This document shows, piece by piece, positions 1 to 9,134 of a DNA stretch of 64,000 nucleotides. The stretch comes from Gallionella sp. Its GTDB lineage: Bacteria; Pseudomonadota; Gammaproteobacteria; Burkholderiales; Gallionellaceae. Within the stretch, counting starts at the first letter, position 1, and each line of letters begins with the position of its first letter. Position numbers and translations under genes: made by a program. The notes under the pieces were generated by a model that made no database searches, was not told where the DNA came from, and was given only the letters and a program-made list of their open reading frames with translations. Where the stretch lies: NCBI GenBank assembly GCA_028714075.1, contig JAQTMZ010000009.1, forward strand, positions 62,001 to 126,000, read 5' to 3'.

Positions 1-2
1 AG

Positions 3-917
3 ACCGGTGATGACGGTTGCGGCATGATCAACATCCTCGCCGCCGACCAGTTGATGACTTCGCCGAAGGTGTATTCCACCATGCTGCTGTGGCTGCTCGC
101 GGAACTGTTCGAGAACCTGCCGGAAGCGGGCGACCTCGCCAAGCCAAAGCTGGTGTTCTTCTTCGACGAGGCGCATCTGCTGTTCAACGACGCACCCGCC
201 GCGCTGCTCGACAAGATCGAGCAGGTGGTGCGCCTGATTCGCTCCAAAGGCGTGGGCGTATATTTCGTCACGCAGAACCCCGCCGACGTGCCGGACAAGG
301 TGCTCGGTCAGCTCGGCAACCGCGTGCAGCATGCGCTGCGCGCGTTCAGCCCGCGCGACCAGAAAGCCGTGAAGGCCGCCGCCGAAACCATGCGCGACAA
401 TCCGAAGCTGGATGAGGCGAGCATCATCAAAGAACTCGGCGTCGGCGAGGCGCTGGTCTCCTGCCTCGATGAAAACGGCACGCCGGGCATCGTCGAGCGC
501 GCCTTTATCGTGCCGCCGCAGGCGCAGATCGGCCCGATCAGCGAAGCCGAGCGCAAGGCATTCATGCAGAATTCGCTGCTCGCCGGACACTATGAAAAAG
601 CCGTAGATCGCGAATCGGCTTACGAGATTCTCAAGGGGCGCGTCGGTGAAAAACAGGCGGAGAGCACAATGCAATCCGCGCCAGTGCCCGCCAGCGGCGG
701 TAGTTTTGGCGATATGCTGGGCGGCATCTTCGGTAATATTGGTGGGGGCAATATAGGCGGGGGCGGCGGAAGCAATGCGGGCAGGGGTAGCCGTGTGGCC
801 AGTAGGCAAGGCATCGGCGAAACCATCGTCAAAAGCGCCGCGCGTTCCATCGGCTCGGCGGTCGGGCGCGAGATCATTCGCGGTGTGCTGGGATCGTTGT
901 TGGGAGGGCGCAGGTAG
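3..917 (+). CDS. HerA-like/DUF853 (YjgR-type) ATPase, 5'-truncated by window edge
   Basis: Frame is open from base 3 ([18 protein letters not shown]...). Walker B-like [26 protein letters not shown] and a Gly-rich tail are typical of DUF853 helicase-like ATPases. Confidence 0.85.
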   Translation, partial: TGDDGCGMINILAADQLMTSPKVYSTMLLWLLAELFENLPEAGDLAKPKLVFFFDEAHLLFNDAPAALLDKIEQVVRLIRSKGVGVYFVTQNPADVPDKVLGQLGNRVQHALRAFSPRDQKAVKAAAETMRDNPKLDEASIIKELGVGEALVSCLDENGTPGIVERAFIVPPQAQIGPISEAERKAFMQNSLLAGHYEKAVDRESAYEILKGRVGEKQAESTMQSAPVPASGGSFGDMLGGIFGNIGGGNIGGGGGSNAGRGSRVASRQGIGETIVKSAARSIGSAVGREIIRGVLGSLLGGRR

Positions 918-949
918 TTTTTATTAGTTCACGGAAAAGGCGGAGTTAA

Positions 950-1564
950 ATGAAAACCATTCTGATTGCAAACCCGAAGGGCGGCAGCGGCAAAACCACG
1001 CTGTCGGTCAACATCGCCGGTTATCTGGCCAACCGCGGCCAGCGCGTGGCGATGCTCGACCTGGACCGGCAACAATCCTCCGCGTTATGGCTTGCCACGC
1101 GCCCCGCCGATCTGCCGCCGATACGCACGCTCGATTCCAAAAAAGATCATGACGGCCCCAACGACTGGCTGGTGATCGATTCGCCCGCCGGGCTGCATGG
1201 CAAAAACCTCGACCATGCCGTCAAGCTGGCCAGCAAGATCATCGTGCCGGTCGCGCCCTCGCTGTTCGATCTGCATGCCAGCCGCGACTTCCTGCAAGCG
1301 CTGGCCGAAGAAAAAGCGGTGCGCAAAAATAAGTGCCACGTGGGCATAGTCGGCATGCGCATGGAGATGCGCACCAAAGCCGCCTGGGCGCTGGAACATT
1401 TCCTGTCCACGCTCGACCTGCCGATACTGGCCTGCCTGCGCGAAACACAGGTGTATGTGAATGCCGCCTTCGAGGGGAAGTCCCTGTTCGACCTGCCGCC
1501 CCATTTGGCGGAGCGCGATATCGAACAATGGGCATTTTTACAGGACTGGCTGGAGAAAGACTGA
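950..1564 (+). CDS. ParA/MinD-family ATPase
   Basis: MKTILIANPKGGSGKTTLSVNIA deviant Walker A; DWLVIDSPAGLHG. Confidence 0.9.
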   Translation: MKTILIANPKGGSGKTTLSVNIAGYLANRGQRVAMLDLDRQQSSALWLATRPADLPPIRTLDSKKDHDGPNDWLVIDSPAGLHGKNLDHAVKLASKIIVPVAPSLFDLHASRDFLQALAEEKAVRKNKCHVGIVGMRMEMRTKAAWALEHFLSTLDLPILACLRETQVYVNAAFEGKSLFDLPPHLAERDIEQWAFLQDWLEKD

Positions 1565-1654
1565 GGGTGTTCCAAGAATTCAGGGTTCGCCCCGATGGCC
1601 AGTGTGATTGAACGTCTCAAAAGCTGCCAGCTCGTTGTTCACTTTCAGCATTGG

Positions 1655-1885
1655 TTAATGGGGCGTTCCATTGAACATGATGGCGGCGCGCCATATATGC
1701 CAATCACGGTCAACTTCAGAATATGCGTAACTGCCATCGGCATGACGCACCAAAGGATGCCCCTCGTTCGCTGCCCATCTTTCAAATGATTTACGCACGG
1801 CATCCATGCCGCTGTCGATATGGCATGCCACGGGATGCCCGTCGTTTGCCGCCCACTTGTCGAATGATTTTCGCATGGCTTCCAT
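1655..1885 (-). CDS. small hypothetical protein with internal duplication (F-x2-WAAN-x-GHP repeats)
   Basis: ATG at 1885 preceded by GGAGG; MRKSFDKWAANDGHP and VRKSFERWAANEGHP form a tandem repeat within 76 aa. Confidence 0.6.
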   Translation of the reverse strand: MEAMRKSFDKWAANDGHPVACHIDSGMDAVRKSFERWAANEGHPLVRHADGSYAYSEVDRDWHIWRAAIMFNGTPH

Positions 1886-2145
1886 GTTGCCTCCTTGCTT
1901 CGCCCGCCTTGGTTGAAATTGGATATTGTTTGAATATTTCCAATAGCCATCAGGTTTAAGCAAATATCGTCAAATAACGACAAACCTTTAGGCCATTTCA
2001 AGCCAGCGTAGCGTGCAGGCGCACCTTTGGCCGCTGAAACAGGCTCTTGAGCCAATCGCGTATTTTCGCCGGTTCGGTGCATACGGGTTGTCGGTTCGGC
2101 CAGATATAACCTAATATGTGAACCCGCATCAAAAGCAGTATTGCC

Positions 2146-3888
2146 ATGAACTTATTTAATTTACTTATTGTTTGCTGTTTGCTGCTCACCGCCTGCGCGC
2201 AATCCCCGCAGCGCGCCGAACCGGCTCAGCCAACTCAGGCAGCTCAGCCGGTTGTGCCTCAGCCCGAGCCGCAAGCGGAAGCCGCACCGGTGTTGCCCAA
2301 TGTCGAGTTGAGCGACGAATTGATGTATGAATTCATGTTGACCGAGATTGCCAATCAGCGCGGCTACAAGGCGCTGGCGGTGGAGGGTAGCGCCGCCATG
2401 ACCAGAAAAACCCGCGACCCGCGCCTGGCAAGGCGCGCCGCGCAACTGGCATTCGAGCTTGGCCAGATGGATAAGGCCATTGATGCGTTCAGGCAATGGC
2501 AGGAAATCGAGCCGAATTCGCTTTTGGCGGGGCGCATGTTGTCTTCGATATTGTTGCGCGGCGGCAAGCTGGACGAGGCACAACTGGAATTGGCCAAGAT
2601 ATTGAAGGCGGTGGAGGCGAACCCGGGCAACGATTTCATGCCGATTTTCCAGATGCTTGCCTCATACCCCGACAAACCTGCCGCGCTGGAACTGATGCGC
2701 AAACTTGCGCAACCCTATCCGAATGTTGCCGAGGCGCATTGGTCGGTGGCGCAATTGGCGCAGATGGCAGGCAACAATGAGCTTGCGCTGGAAGAAGCGC
2801 GGCAGGCGCGCAACTTGCGGCCGGATTGGGATATGGCGGCATCGCTGGAGGCGCAGTTGTTGCAGAAGAAAGTGCCGCAGCAAGCCCTGGAAGTGTTGCG
2901 CCGCTACCTGTTGGAGTACCCGGATGCGCGTGAAATACGCCTGCAGTATGCCCGTGCGTTGCTGGAGCAGAAACAGTACAAGCCGTCGCGCGATGAATTC
3001 CAGCGCTTGGCGAAGGACAACCCGGACAACCCCGACCTGGCATTCGCAATCGCGCTGATCTCCTTGCAGTTGAACGATTTGCAGGGTGCGGAGGCGCAGC
3101 TTCAGCAGGCGCTCAGCAAAGGCAAGAAGGAGCAGGATACCGTACAGTATTACCTCGGGCAGTTAAGCGAGGCGAAGGAAAATGAAGATGAGGCGCTGGA
3201 GCATTACCTCAAGGTGAAGGGCGGAGAATACCAATATGCGGCGCAATTGCGCGTGGTTTATTTATTGAATAAACGCGGCAAGCTGGAAGATGCCAGGGAG
3301 TACCTGCACCAGATACAGGTCAGCAGCAACCAGCAGCGCGTGCAACTGCTGCTGATCGAGGCGCAATTGTTGCGCGATGCGAAGCGGCCAGAGGATGCGT
3401 ATCAGATATTGCAACAAGGCTTGGTGAAGTTGCCCAACCATCCCGATCTGCTTTATGAAACCGCGATGCTGGCGGACAAGATCGGCAAGCCGGAGGTGTT
3501 CGAGCAACTGATGCGCAAGCTGATCCAGATCAAGCCGGACCACGCGCATGCGTACAACGCGCTGGGATATGGCATGCTGGAGCGCAACGAGCGTATTCCG
3601 GAAGCGGTCGAGCTGGTGGAAAAGGCCTTGCAGCTCGCACCCGATGATGTCGCCATCATGGACAGCGTGGGCTGGGGTTATTACCGCAGCGGCAAGCTGG
3701 ACGAGAGCGTGAAGTTGTTGCGGCGCGCTTTTGCCGGTAATCCCGATCCTGAAATTGCCGCACATCTGGGCGAAGTGCTATGGGTGCGCGGTGACAAGGA
3801 AGAAGCCAAGAAAATCTGGCAGGACAGCCTCAAGGCCAATCCAGGCAATGCGCAATTGCAGGCGGTCATCAAAAAATTCATTCCCTGA
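2146..3888 (+). CDS. tetratricopeptide-repeat lipoprotein
   Basis: Lipobox LLLTACAQ; repeated TPR-like motifs; directly abuts lolB. Confidence 0.85.
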   Translation: MNLFNLLIVCCLLLTACAQSPQRAEPAQPTQAAQPVVPQPEPQAEAAPVLPNVELSDELMYEFMLTEIANQRGYKALAVEGSAAMTRKTRDPRLARRAAQLAFELGQMDKAIDAFRQWQEIEPNSLLAGRMLSSILLRGGKLDEAQLELAKILKAVEANPGNDFMPIFQMLASYPDKPAALELMRKLAQPYPNVAEAHWSVAQLAQMAGNNELALEEARQARNLRPDWDMAASLEAQLLQKKVPQQALEVLRRYLLEYPDAREIRLQYARALLEQKQYKPSRDEFQRLAKDNPDNPDLAFAIALISLQLNDLQGAEAQLQQALSKGKKEQDTVQYYLGQLSEAKENEDEALEHYLKVKGGEYQYAAQLRVVYLLNKRGKLEDAREYLHQIQVSSNQQRVQLLLIEAQLLRDAKRPEDAYQILQQGLVKLPNHPDLLYETAMLADKIGKPEVFEQLMRKLIQIKPDHAHAYNALGYGMLERNERIPEAVELVEKALQLAPDDVAIMDSVGWGYYRSGKLDESVKLLRRAFAGNPDPEIAAHLGEVLWVRGDKEEAKKIWQDSLKANPGNAQLQAVIKKFIP

Positions 3889-4454
3889 TGCGTTGGTGGA
3901 GCATATTGCTGGCGGGTGTATTGAATGGTTGCGCGCTGCTGTCGCCCGCCCCCGCACCGGTCGCCCACCCTGCGCAACCGGAAACCGCAACATTCGCGCT
4001 GAACGGGCGCATCTCGATCAACCACCGCGGCGAACGTAATTCCGCCGGGCTGCGCTGGACGCATCTGGCGCAATCCGACGAAATACTGCTGCTCGGGCCG
4101 CTCGGCCAAACCGCCGCACGCGTCTATCGCGATGCGCGCCAGGCGACGCTGGATGACGGCGGCAAACATTACCAGGCCGATGATGTGGAAGCGCTGATGC
4201 AACAGGTATTGCATTGGCATCTGCCGCTGGGCGGCTTGCATCATTGGGTGTTGGGCATGGCGGATACCAGTAGCCCGGCAAAAATCGAACGCGCCGCGAA
4301 TGGCCGGATTTCCGTGCTGCATCAGGATGGCTGGGAAGTGCGCTACCTGCGCTATGCCGACACCAAGCCGGACAGCCTGCCTGCGCGCTTGCAGCTAAGC
4401 CACGAGGGTTTGCAGGTGCAATTGCTGATCGATGAGTGGGAATGGAACCCGTAG
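3888..4454 (+). CDS. lolB: outer membrane lipoprotein LolB
   Basis: Lipobox LNGCALL, FALNGRISINHRGERNSAGLRWTH, position upstream of ispE. Confidence 0.85.
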   Translation: MRWWSILLAGVLNGCALLSPAPAPVAHPAQPETATFALNGRISINHRGERNSAGLRWTHLAQSDEILLLGPLGQTAARVYRDARQATLDDGGKHYQADDVEALMQQVLHWHLPLGGLHHWVLGMADTSSPAKIERAANGRISVLHQDGWEVRYLRYADTKPDSLPARLQLSHEGLQVQLLIDEWEWNP

Positions 4455-5320
4455 CCAAATTGACCTGCCCCGCACCGGCAAAACTAAACCTGTTCCTGCA
4501 TGTCGTCGGGCGCAGGCCGGACGGCTATCACCTGTTGCAAACCCTGTTCCGCTTCATCGACCTGCATGACACACTGCATTTCAGCCTGCGCGAAGACGGT
4601 GTGGTACGGCGCACTAACGCCGTCGAGGGCGTGGCCGAAGAGCAGGATTTAAGCGTGCGTGCCGCGCGTCTGCTGCAAAGCGAGACCGGCTGCGCGTTGG
4701 GCGTCGACATTGCAGTCGAAAAACACATCCCGATGGGCGGCGGTCTGGGCGGCGGCAGCTCGGATGCGGCAACCACGCTGATCGCGCTGAACCACTTGTG
4801 GTCGCTGGGTTTGTCACGCGAACGCCTGATGCGGCTCGGCCTGTGCCTGGGGGCGGATGTGCCGGTGTTCGTATTCGGCGAGAATGCCTTTGCCGAAGGC
4901 GTTGGCGACGAGTTGCAGGCCTGCCCCTTGCCGGAGGCTTGGTATGTGGTGTTATTCCCCCCCGTTCACGTGCCGACCGCGCAGATTTTTGCGCGCCCGG
5001 AATTGACACGCAATACGGTTTCCATCACAATGCGCGCCCTCTCGAAAGGGCAGCTTTTGGGGGAGCAGTTCCGGGAGCAGCAACTTCGCAACGACCTGCA
5101 ACCTGTGGTGTGCGGCATCTATCCGGAAGTGGGGCGTTATATAACCTGGCTGAATGGCTTCGGGAAAGCGGTGATGACCGGGTCTGGCGCCTGCGTGTTT
5201 GCCGAATTTGCCAGCCGAAACAAGGCTGAAGAAGTGCTGCGGCAATTGCCGCATGAGATGCGCGGTGTAGTCGCGCAAGGTTTAGCAAGGCACCCGTTGC
5301 ATGACTGGGTGTTCGATTAA
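4436..5320 (+). CDS. ispE: 4-diphosphocytidyl-2-C-methyl-D-erythritol kinase
   Basis: GHMP kinase motif IPMGGGLGGGSSDAATTL; PAPAKLNLFLHVVGRRPDGYHLL. Confidence 0.95.
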   Translation: MGMEPVAKLTCPAPAKLNLFLHVVGRRPDGYHLLQTLFRFIDLHDTLHFSLREDGVVRRTNAVEGVAEEQDLSVRAARLLQSETGCALGVDIAVEKHIPMGGGLGGGSSDAATTLIALNHLWSLGLSRERLMRLGLCLGADVPVFVFGENAFAEGVGDELQACPLPEAWYVVLFPPVHVPTAQIFARPELTRNTVSITMRALSKGQLLGEQFREQQLRNDLQPVVCGIYPEVGRYITWLNGFGKAVMTGSGACVFAEFASRNKAEEVLRQLPHEMRGVVAQGLARHPLHDWVFD

Positions 5321-5326
5321 GTTTAT

Positions 5327-5401
5327 TGGGGAGTCGCCAAGTGGTAAGGCACCGGATTTTGATTCCGGCATTCGTAGGTTCGATCCCTACCTCCCCAGCC
5401 A
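5327..5401 (+). tRNA. tRNA-Gln (anticodon TTG), CCA encoded
   Basis: Acceptor TGGGGAG/CTCCCCA, anticodon loop ATTTTGATT, T-arm GTAGGTTCGATCCCTAC, terminal GCCA; between ispE and prs. Confidence 0.95.
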
Positions 5402-5447
5402 GTTTTCAGGGCGCATGTTTTTGTATTGATTCATTAGGGAGTTACAC

Positions 5448-6398
5448 GTGTCCTACGACCGCTTGATGGTATTCACCGGCAATGCCAATCCTAAGCTCGC
5501 CGCAGCGGTCGCACAACGCCTGCATATCCAGCTCGGACGCGCCACGGTAGGACGCTTCTCGGACGGCGAAGTAATGGTGGAGCTTCTCGAGAACGTGCGC
5601 GGCAAGGATGTGTTCGTGCTGCAATCCACTTGCGCGCCGACCAATGATAACCTGATGGAAGTGATGGTGATGGTGGATGCGCTGAAGCGCGCTTCCGCCG
5701 GACGCATTACCGCTGCAATGCCATATTTCGGCTATGCGCGCCAGGATCGCCGCCCGCGTTCGGCGCGTGTCGCGATCACCGCCAAAGTGGTGGCCGATAT
5801 GCTGAGCAGTGCCGGTGTGGATCGTTTGTTGACCATGGATTTGCACTCCGACCAGATTCAGGGTTTCTTCGATATCCCGGTGGACAACATTTACGCCAGC
5901 CCGATTTTGCTGTCCGACGTGTGGAAGAACAATTACCCGAACCTGATCGTGGTATCGCCGGACGTGGGCGGTGTGGTACGCGCCCGCGCGCTGGCCAAGG
6001 AGCTGGATGCTGACTTGGCGATCATCGACAAGCGTCGCCCCAAACCGAACGTGGCGAAAGTGATGAACATCATCGGCGATGTGGTGGGGCGCACCTGTCT
6101 GATCATGGACGACATGGTGGACACCGCCAACACGCTGTGCGAGGCGGCCAAAGCGCTGAAGGAAAAAGGCGCGGCGCGCGTGCTGGCTTATTGTACCCAT
6201 CCGGTACTATCCGGCCCGGCAATCGAGCGCATCGAAAATTCCGCGCTGGATGAACTGGTAGTTACCGATACCATCCCGCTGGGCGAAGCGGCGCGCAATT
6301 GCAAGCGCATCCGCCAGTTGAGCACTGCGGAATTGCTGGCGGAAACAATTCGCCGCATCAACAATGAAGAATCGGTAAGCTCTTTATTTACTGAATAG
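5448..6398 (+). CDS. prs: ribose-phosphate pyrophosphokinase
   Basis: GTG start; [34 protein letters not shown]. Confidence 0.97.
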   Translation: MSYDRLMVFTGNANPKLAAAVAQRLHIQLGRATVGRFSDGEVMVELLENVRGKDVFVLQSTCAPTNDNLMEVMVMVDALKRASAGRITAAMPYFGYARQDRRPRSARVAITAKVVADMLSSAGVDRLLTMDLHSDQIQGFFDIPVDNIYASPILLSDVWKNNYPNLIVVSPDVGGVVRARALAKELDADLAIIDKRRPKPNVAKVMNIIGDVVGRTCLIMDDMVDTANTLCEAAKALKEKGAARVLAYCTHPVLSGPAIERIENSALDELVVTDTIPLGEAARNCKRIRQLSTAELLAETIRRINNEESVSSLFTE

Positions 6399-6475
6399 AA
6401 TTAGCTGCGGTCATGGTGACTGCGGCAATGCAAGAATCGTCTGGTCGCGGACGATTTAATTTTTGGAGAAGTGAA

Positions 6476-7168
6476 ATGACAATCGAAATCAATGCAACAA
6501 ACCGTAAGGCGCAAGGTACGGGTGCGAGCCGCCGTCTGCGTAACGCCGGCCGCGTGCCAGGCGTTGTGTATGGCTCGGGCGACGCGAACATGATCGAACT
6601 GGATCACAACGATATTTACCACAAGCTGCGTGCAGAGGCGTTTCATGCGTCAATACTGACGCTAAATCTGGAAGGCAAGAAGGAATCCGTGCTGTTGCGC
6701 GATTTCGTGATGCACCCGTTCCGCCAGCAAGTGCAACACATCGACTTCCAGCGCGTTGACGCGAAGAAAAAGATGCACATCAAAGTGCCGCTGCATTTCC
6801 TCAATGCAGATATCGCACCAGGCGTAAAGGAAGGTGGCGGCAAGATCAGCCACGTGATGACCGATCTGGACATTATTTGTTTGCCCAAGGATCTGCCGGC
6901 TTTCATCGAAGTGGACTTGGCGCATCTGGCACTCGGCCATTCCATACATGTAGCCGATCTGAAGTTGCCCAAGGGCGTGGAAGCTGCCGCACACGGCACG
7001 CATGCCGCAGGAGCGGTGGTGGCTACCGTGCAGGTTCCGCGTGGCATGGTGGAAGCAGAAGTCACTGCCGAGGCTGAAGCCGCTGCAGCGGCCTCAGCAG
7101 CCTCAGCTCCGGCACCTGCTGCGGGAGCTGCCAAAACGGCTCCGGCCGGCAAAGAAGGCAAGAAATAA
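6476..7168 (+). CDS. rplY: 50S ribosomal protein L25/general stress protein Ctc
   Basis: [33 protein letters not shown]; Ala-rich CTC-type C-terminal extension. Confidence 0.95.
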   Translation: MTIEINATNRKAQGTGASRRLRNAGRVPGVVYGSGDANMIELDHNDIYHKLRAEAFHASILTLNLEGKKESVLLRDFVMHPFRQQVQHIDFQRVDAKKKMHIKVPLHFLNADIAPGVKEGGGKISHVMTDLDIICLPKDLPAFIEVDLAHLALGHSIHVADLKLPKGVEAAAHGTHAAGAVVATVQVPRGMVEAEVTAEAEAAAAASAASAPAPAAGAAKTAPAGKEGKK

Positions 7169-7187
7169 GCAAAGAATATCCTTGCGG

Positions 7188-7225
7188 AACCCGCCATTGC
7201 TGATAGAGGCATGGCGGGTTTTTTC
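7188..7225 (+). terminator. Rho-independent terminator after rplY
   Basis: AACCCGCCAT...ATGGCGGGTT followed by TTTT. Confidence 0.8.
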
Positions 7226-7248
7226 ATTATTGGAAGTGGGACGCTCTA

Positions 7249-7824
7249 TTGAACGCGATACGTTTGATTGTTGGCCTGGGTAACCCAGGGCACGAATATG
7301 AAACTACCCGGCATAATGTCGGCTTCCGCTGGGTGGATGAGCTTGCGCGCCTACAAAACCTGAGCTTCAGGAGCGAGGCCAAATTTCACGGCATGGCCGC
7401 GCGCGGCCAGTTGCACGGGCATGAAATGCTGCTGCTCAAGCCGCAGACGTTTATGAACGTGAGTGGGCGCGCTGTCGGCGCGCTGGCGCAATTCTACAAA
7501 ATCGCCCCGGCGGAAATCCTGGTGGTGCACGATGAGCTGGATCTGCCGCCCGGCGTGGCGCGCTTGAAAATGGGCGGCGGGCACGGCGGGCACAACGGGC
7601 TGAAAGACATTATCGCGCACCTCGGCAGCAAAGATTTTTGGCGGCTGCGTCTTGGCATCGGCCATCCCGGTGAGGGCGCTGACGTAGCCGACTACGTGTT
7701 GAACGACCCGCGTAAAGAAGAGCGCGAACTGATCGGCGCGGCCATGCAGCGCGCACAGGATATCGCGCATCTGGTCATTGAAGGGAAAACCGAAGCGGCG
7801 ATGTTGAAGCTTCATAGCGCCTGA
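7249..7824 (+). CDS. pth: peptidyl-tRNA hydrolase
   Basis: TTG start; [36 protein letters not shown]. Confidence 0.95.
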   Translation: MNAIRLIVGLGNPGHEYETTRHNVGFRWVDELARLQNLSFRSEAKFHGMAARGQLHGHEMLLLKPQTFMNVSGRAVGALAQFYKIAPAEILVVHDELDLPPGVARLKMGGGHGGHNGLKDIIAHLGSKDFWRLRLGIGHPGEGADVADYVLNDPRKEERELIGAAMQRAQDIAHLVIEGKTEAAMLKLHSA

Positions 7825-7842
7825 AAAACCAAAAGGCTTTTA

Positions 7843-7965
7843 TCCGCAGATTACACAGATTAACGCAGATTAAACGACACTCCAGAAATGCGCGATGCTT
7901 CAAACGACTGAGTAATGTCATTGGATGTCTTGTTTTTAATCCGTCTAATCTGCGTAATCTGCGGA
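7843..7965. repeat. Intergenic inverted repeat, family A copy 1
   Basis: TCCGCAGATTACACAGATTAACGCAGATTAA ... TTAATCCGTCTAATCTGCGTAATCTGCGGA; second copy of nearly identical length at 21343-21464. Confidence 0.85.
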
Positions 7966-7990
7966 GAAATGTTTTTTATAAGGAATAACC

Positions 7991-9082
7991 ATGAGTTTGA
8001 AATGCGGAATCGTCGGCCTGCCTAACGTGGGTAAATCCACGCTGTTCAATGCGCTGACCAAAGCGGGCATCGCGGCGGAAAATTATCCCTTCTGCACCAT
8101 CGAGCCGAACGTCGGCATCGTCGAGGTGCCGGATGCGCGCATGGAGGCGCTGGCGGAAATCGTCAAGCCGCAACGCATGCAGCATGCGATCACCGAATTC
8201 GTCGATATCGCCGGACTGGTGGCGGGTGCGTCAAAAGGGGAAGGGCTGGGCAACCAATTCCTCGCTAACATCCGCGAGACCGATGGTATCGTCAACGTGG
8301 TGCGCTGCTTCGAAGACGACAACGTGATCCATGTCGCAGGCAAGGTCGACCCGATCTCCGACATCGAAACCATCAACACCGAACTCGCATTGGCCGATCT
8401 GGCCACCGTGGAAAAAGCGCAGCAGCGCAACAGCAAACTGTCCCGCTCCGGCGACAAGGAGGCCGCGAAATTGGGCGTGTTATTGGAGCAGGTCTCCGCG
8501 CATCTCGATCAGGGTAAGCCGGCGCGTACGCTGAAGCTGGATGCCGAGCAACGTGTGCTGCTCCAGCCGCTATGCCTGCTCACCATCAAGCCCGCCATGT
8601 ACGTCGGCAATGTCGCGGAAGGCGGCTTCAGCAACAACCCGCTGCTGACCCGTCTGGAAGAATACGCCGCCAAAGAAGGCGCGCCGGTGGTACCGATCTG
8701 CGCTGCGCTGGAAGCGGAGATTGCCGAACTTTCCGATGCGGACAAGCAGGAATTTCTGGCCGATGCCGGATTGGCCGAACCCGGCCTGAATCGCCTGATT
8801 CGCACCGGCTATCAACTGCTCGGCCTGCAAACCTACTTTACCGCCGGTGTGAAAGAAGTGCGCGCCTGGACCATCCACAAGGGCGACACCGCGCCGAAAG
8901 CTGCTGCCGTGATCCACAACGACTTCGAGCGCGGCTTCATCCGTGCCGAAGTGATCGCTTACGAAGACTTTGTAAAATACAAAGGCGAGCAAGGTGCGAA
9001 AGATGCCGGCAAGATGCGCGTGGAAGGCAAGGAGTATGTCGTGCAGGACGGTGATGTGATGCACTTCCGCTTCAACGTCTAA
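7991..9082 (+). CDS. ychF: redox-regulated ribosome-binding ATPase YchF
   Basis: [42 protein letters not shown]. Confidence 0.97.
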   Translation: MSLKCGIVGLPNVGKSTLFNALTKAGIAAENYPFCTIEPNVGIVEVPDARMEALAEIVKPQRMQHAITEFVDIAGLVAGASKGEGLGNQFLANIRETDGIVNVVRCFEDDNVIHVAGKVDPISDIETINTELALADLATVEKAQQRNSKLSRSGDKEAAKLGVLLEQVSAHLDQGKPARTLKLDAEQRVLLQPLCLLTIKPAMYVGNVAEGGFSNNPLLTRLEEYAAKEGAPVVPICAALEAEIAELSDADKQEFLADAGLAEPGLNRLIRTGYQLLGLQTYFTAGVKEVRAWTIHKGDTAPKAAAVIHNDFERGFIRAEVIAYEDFVKYKGEQGAKDAGKMRVEGKEYVVQDGDVMHFRFNV

Positions 9083-9088
9083 TCAAAA

Positions 9089-9116
9089 ACGGGGGCGTTG
9101 CCGCCCCCGTCTTTTT
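9089..9116 (+). terminator. Rho-independent terminator after ychF
   Basis: ACGGGGGCGTTGCCGCCCCCGTCTTTTT. Confidence 0.85.
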
Positions 9117-9134
9117 GGCAGAACCTGAATTGTT

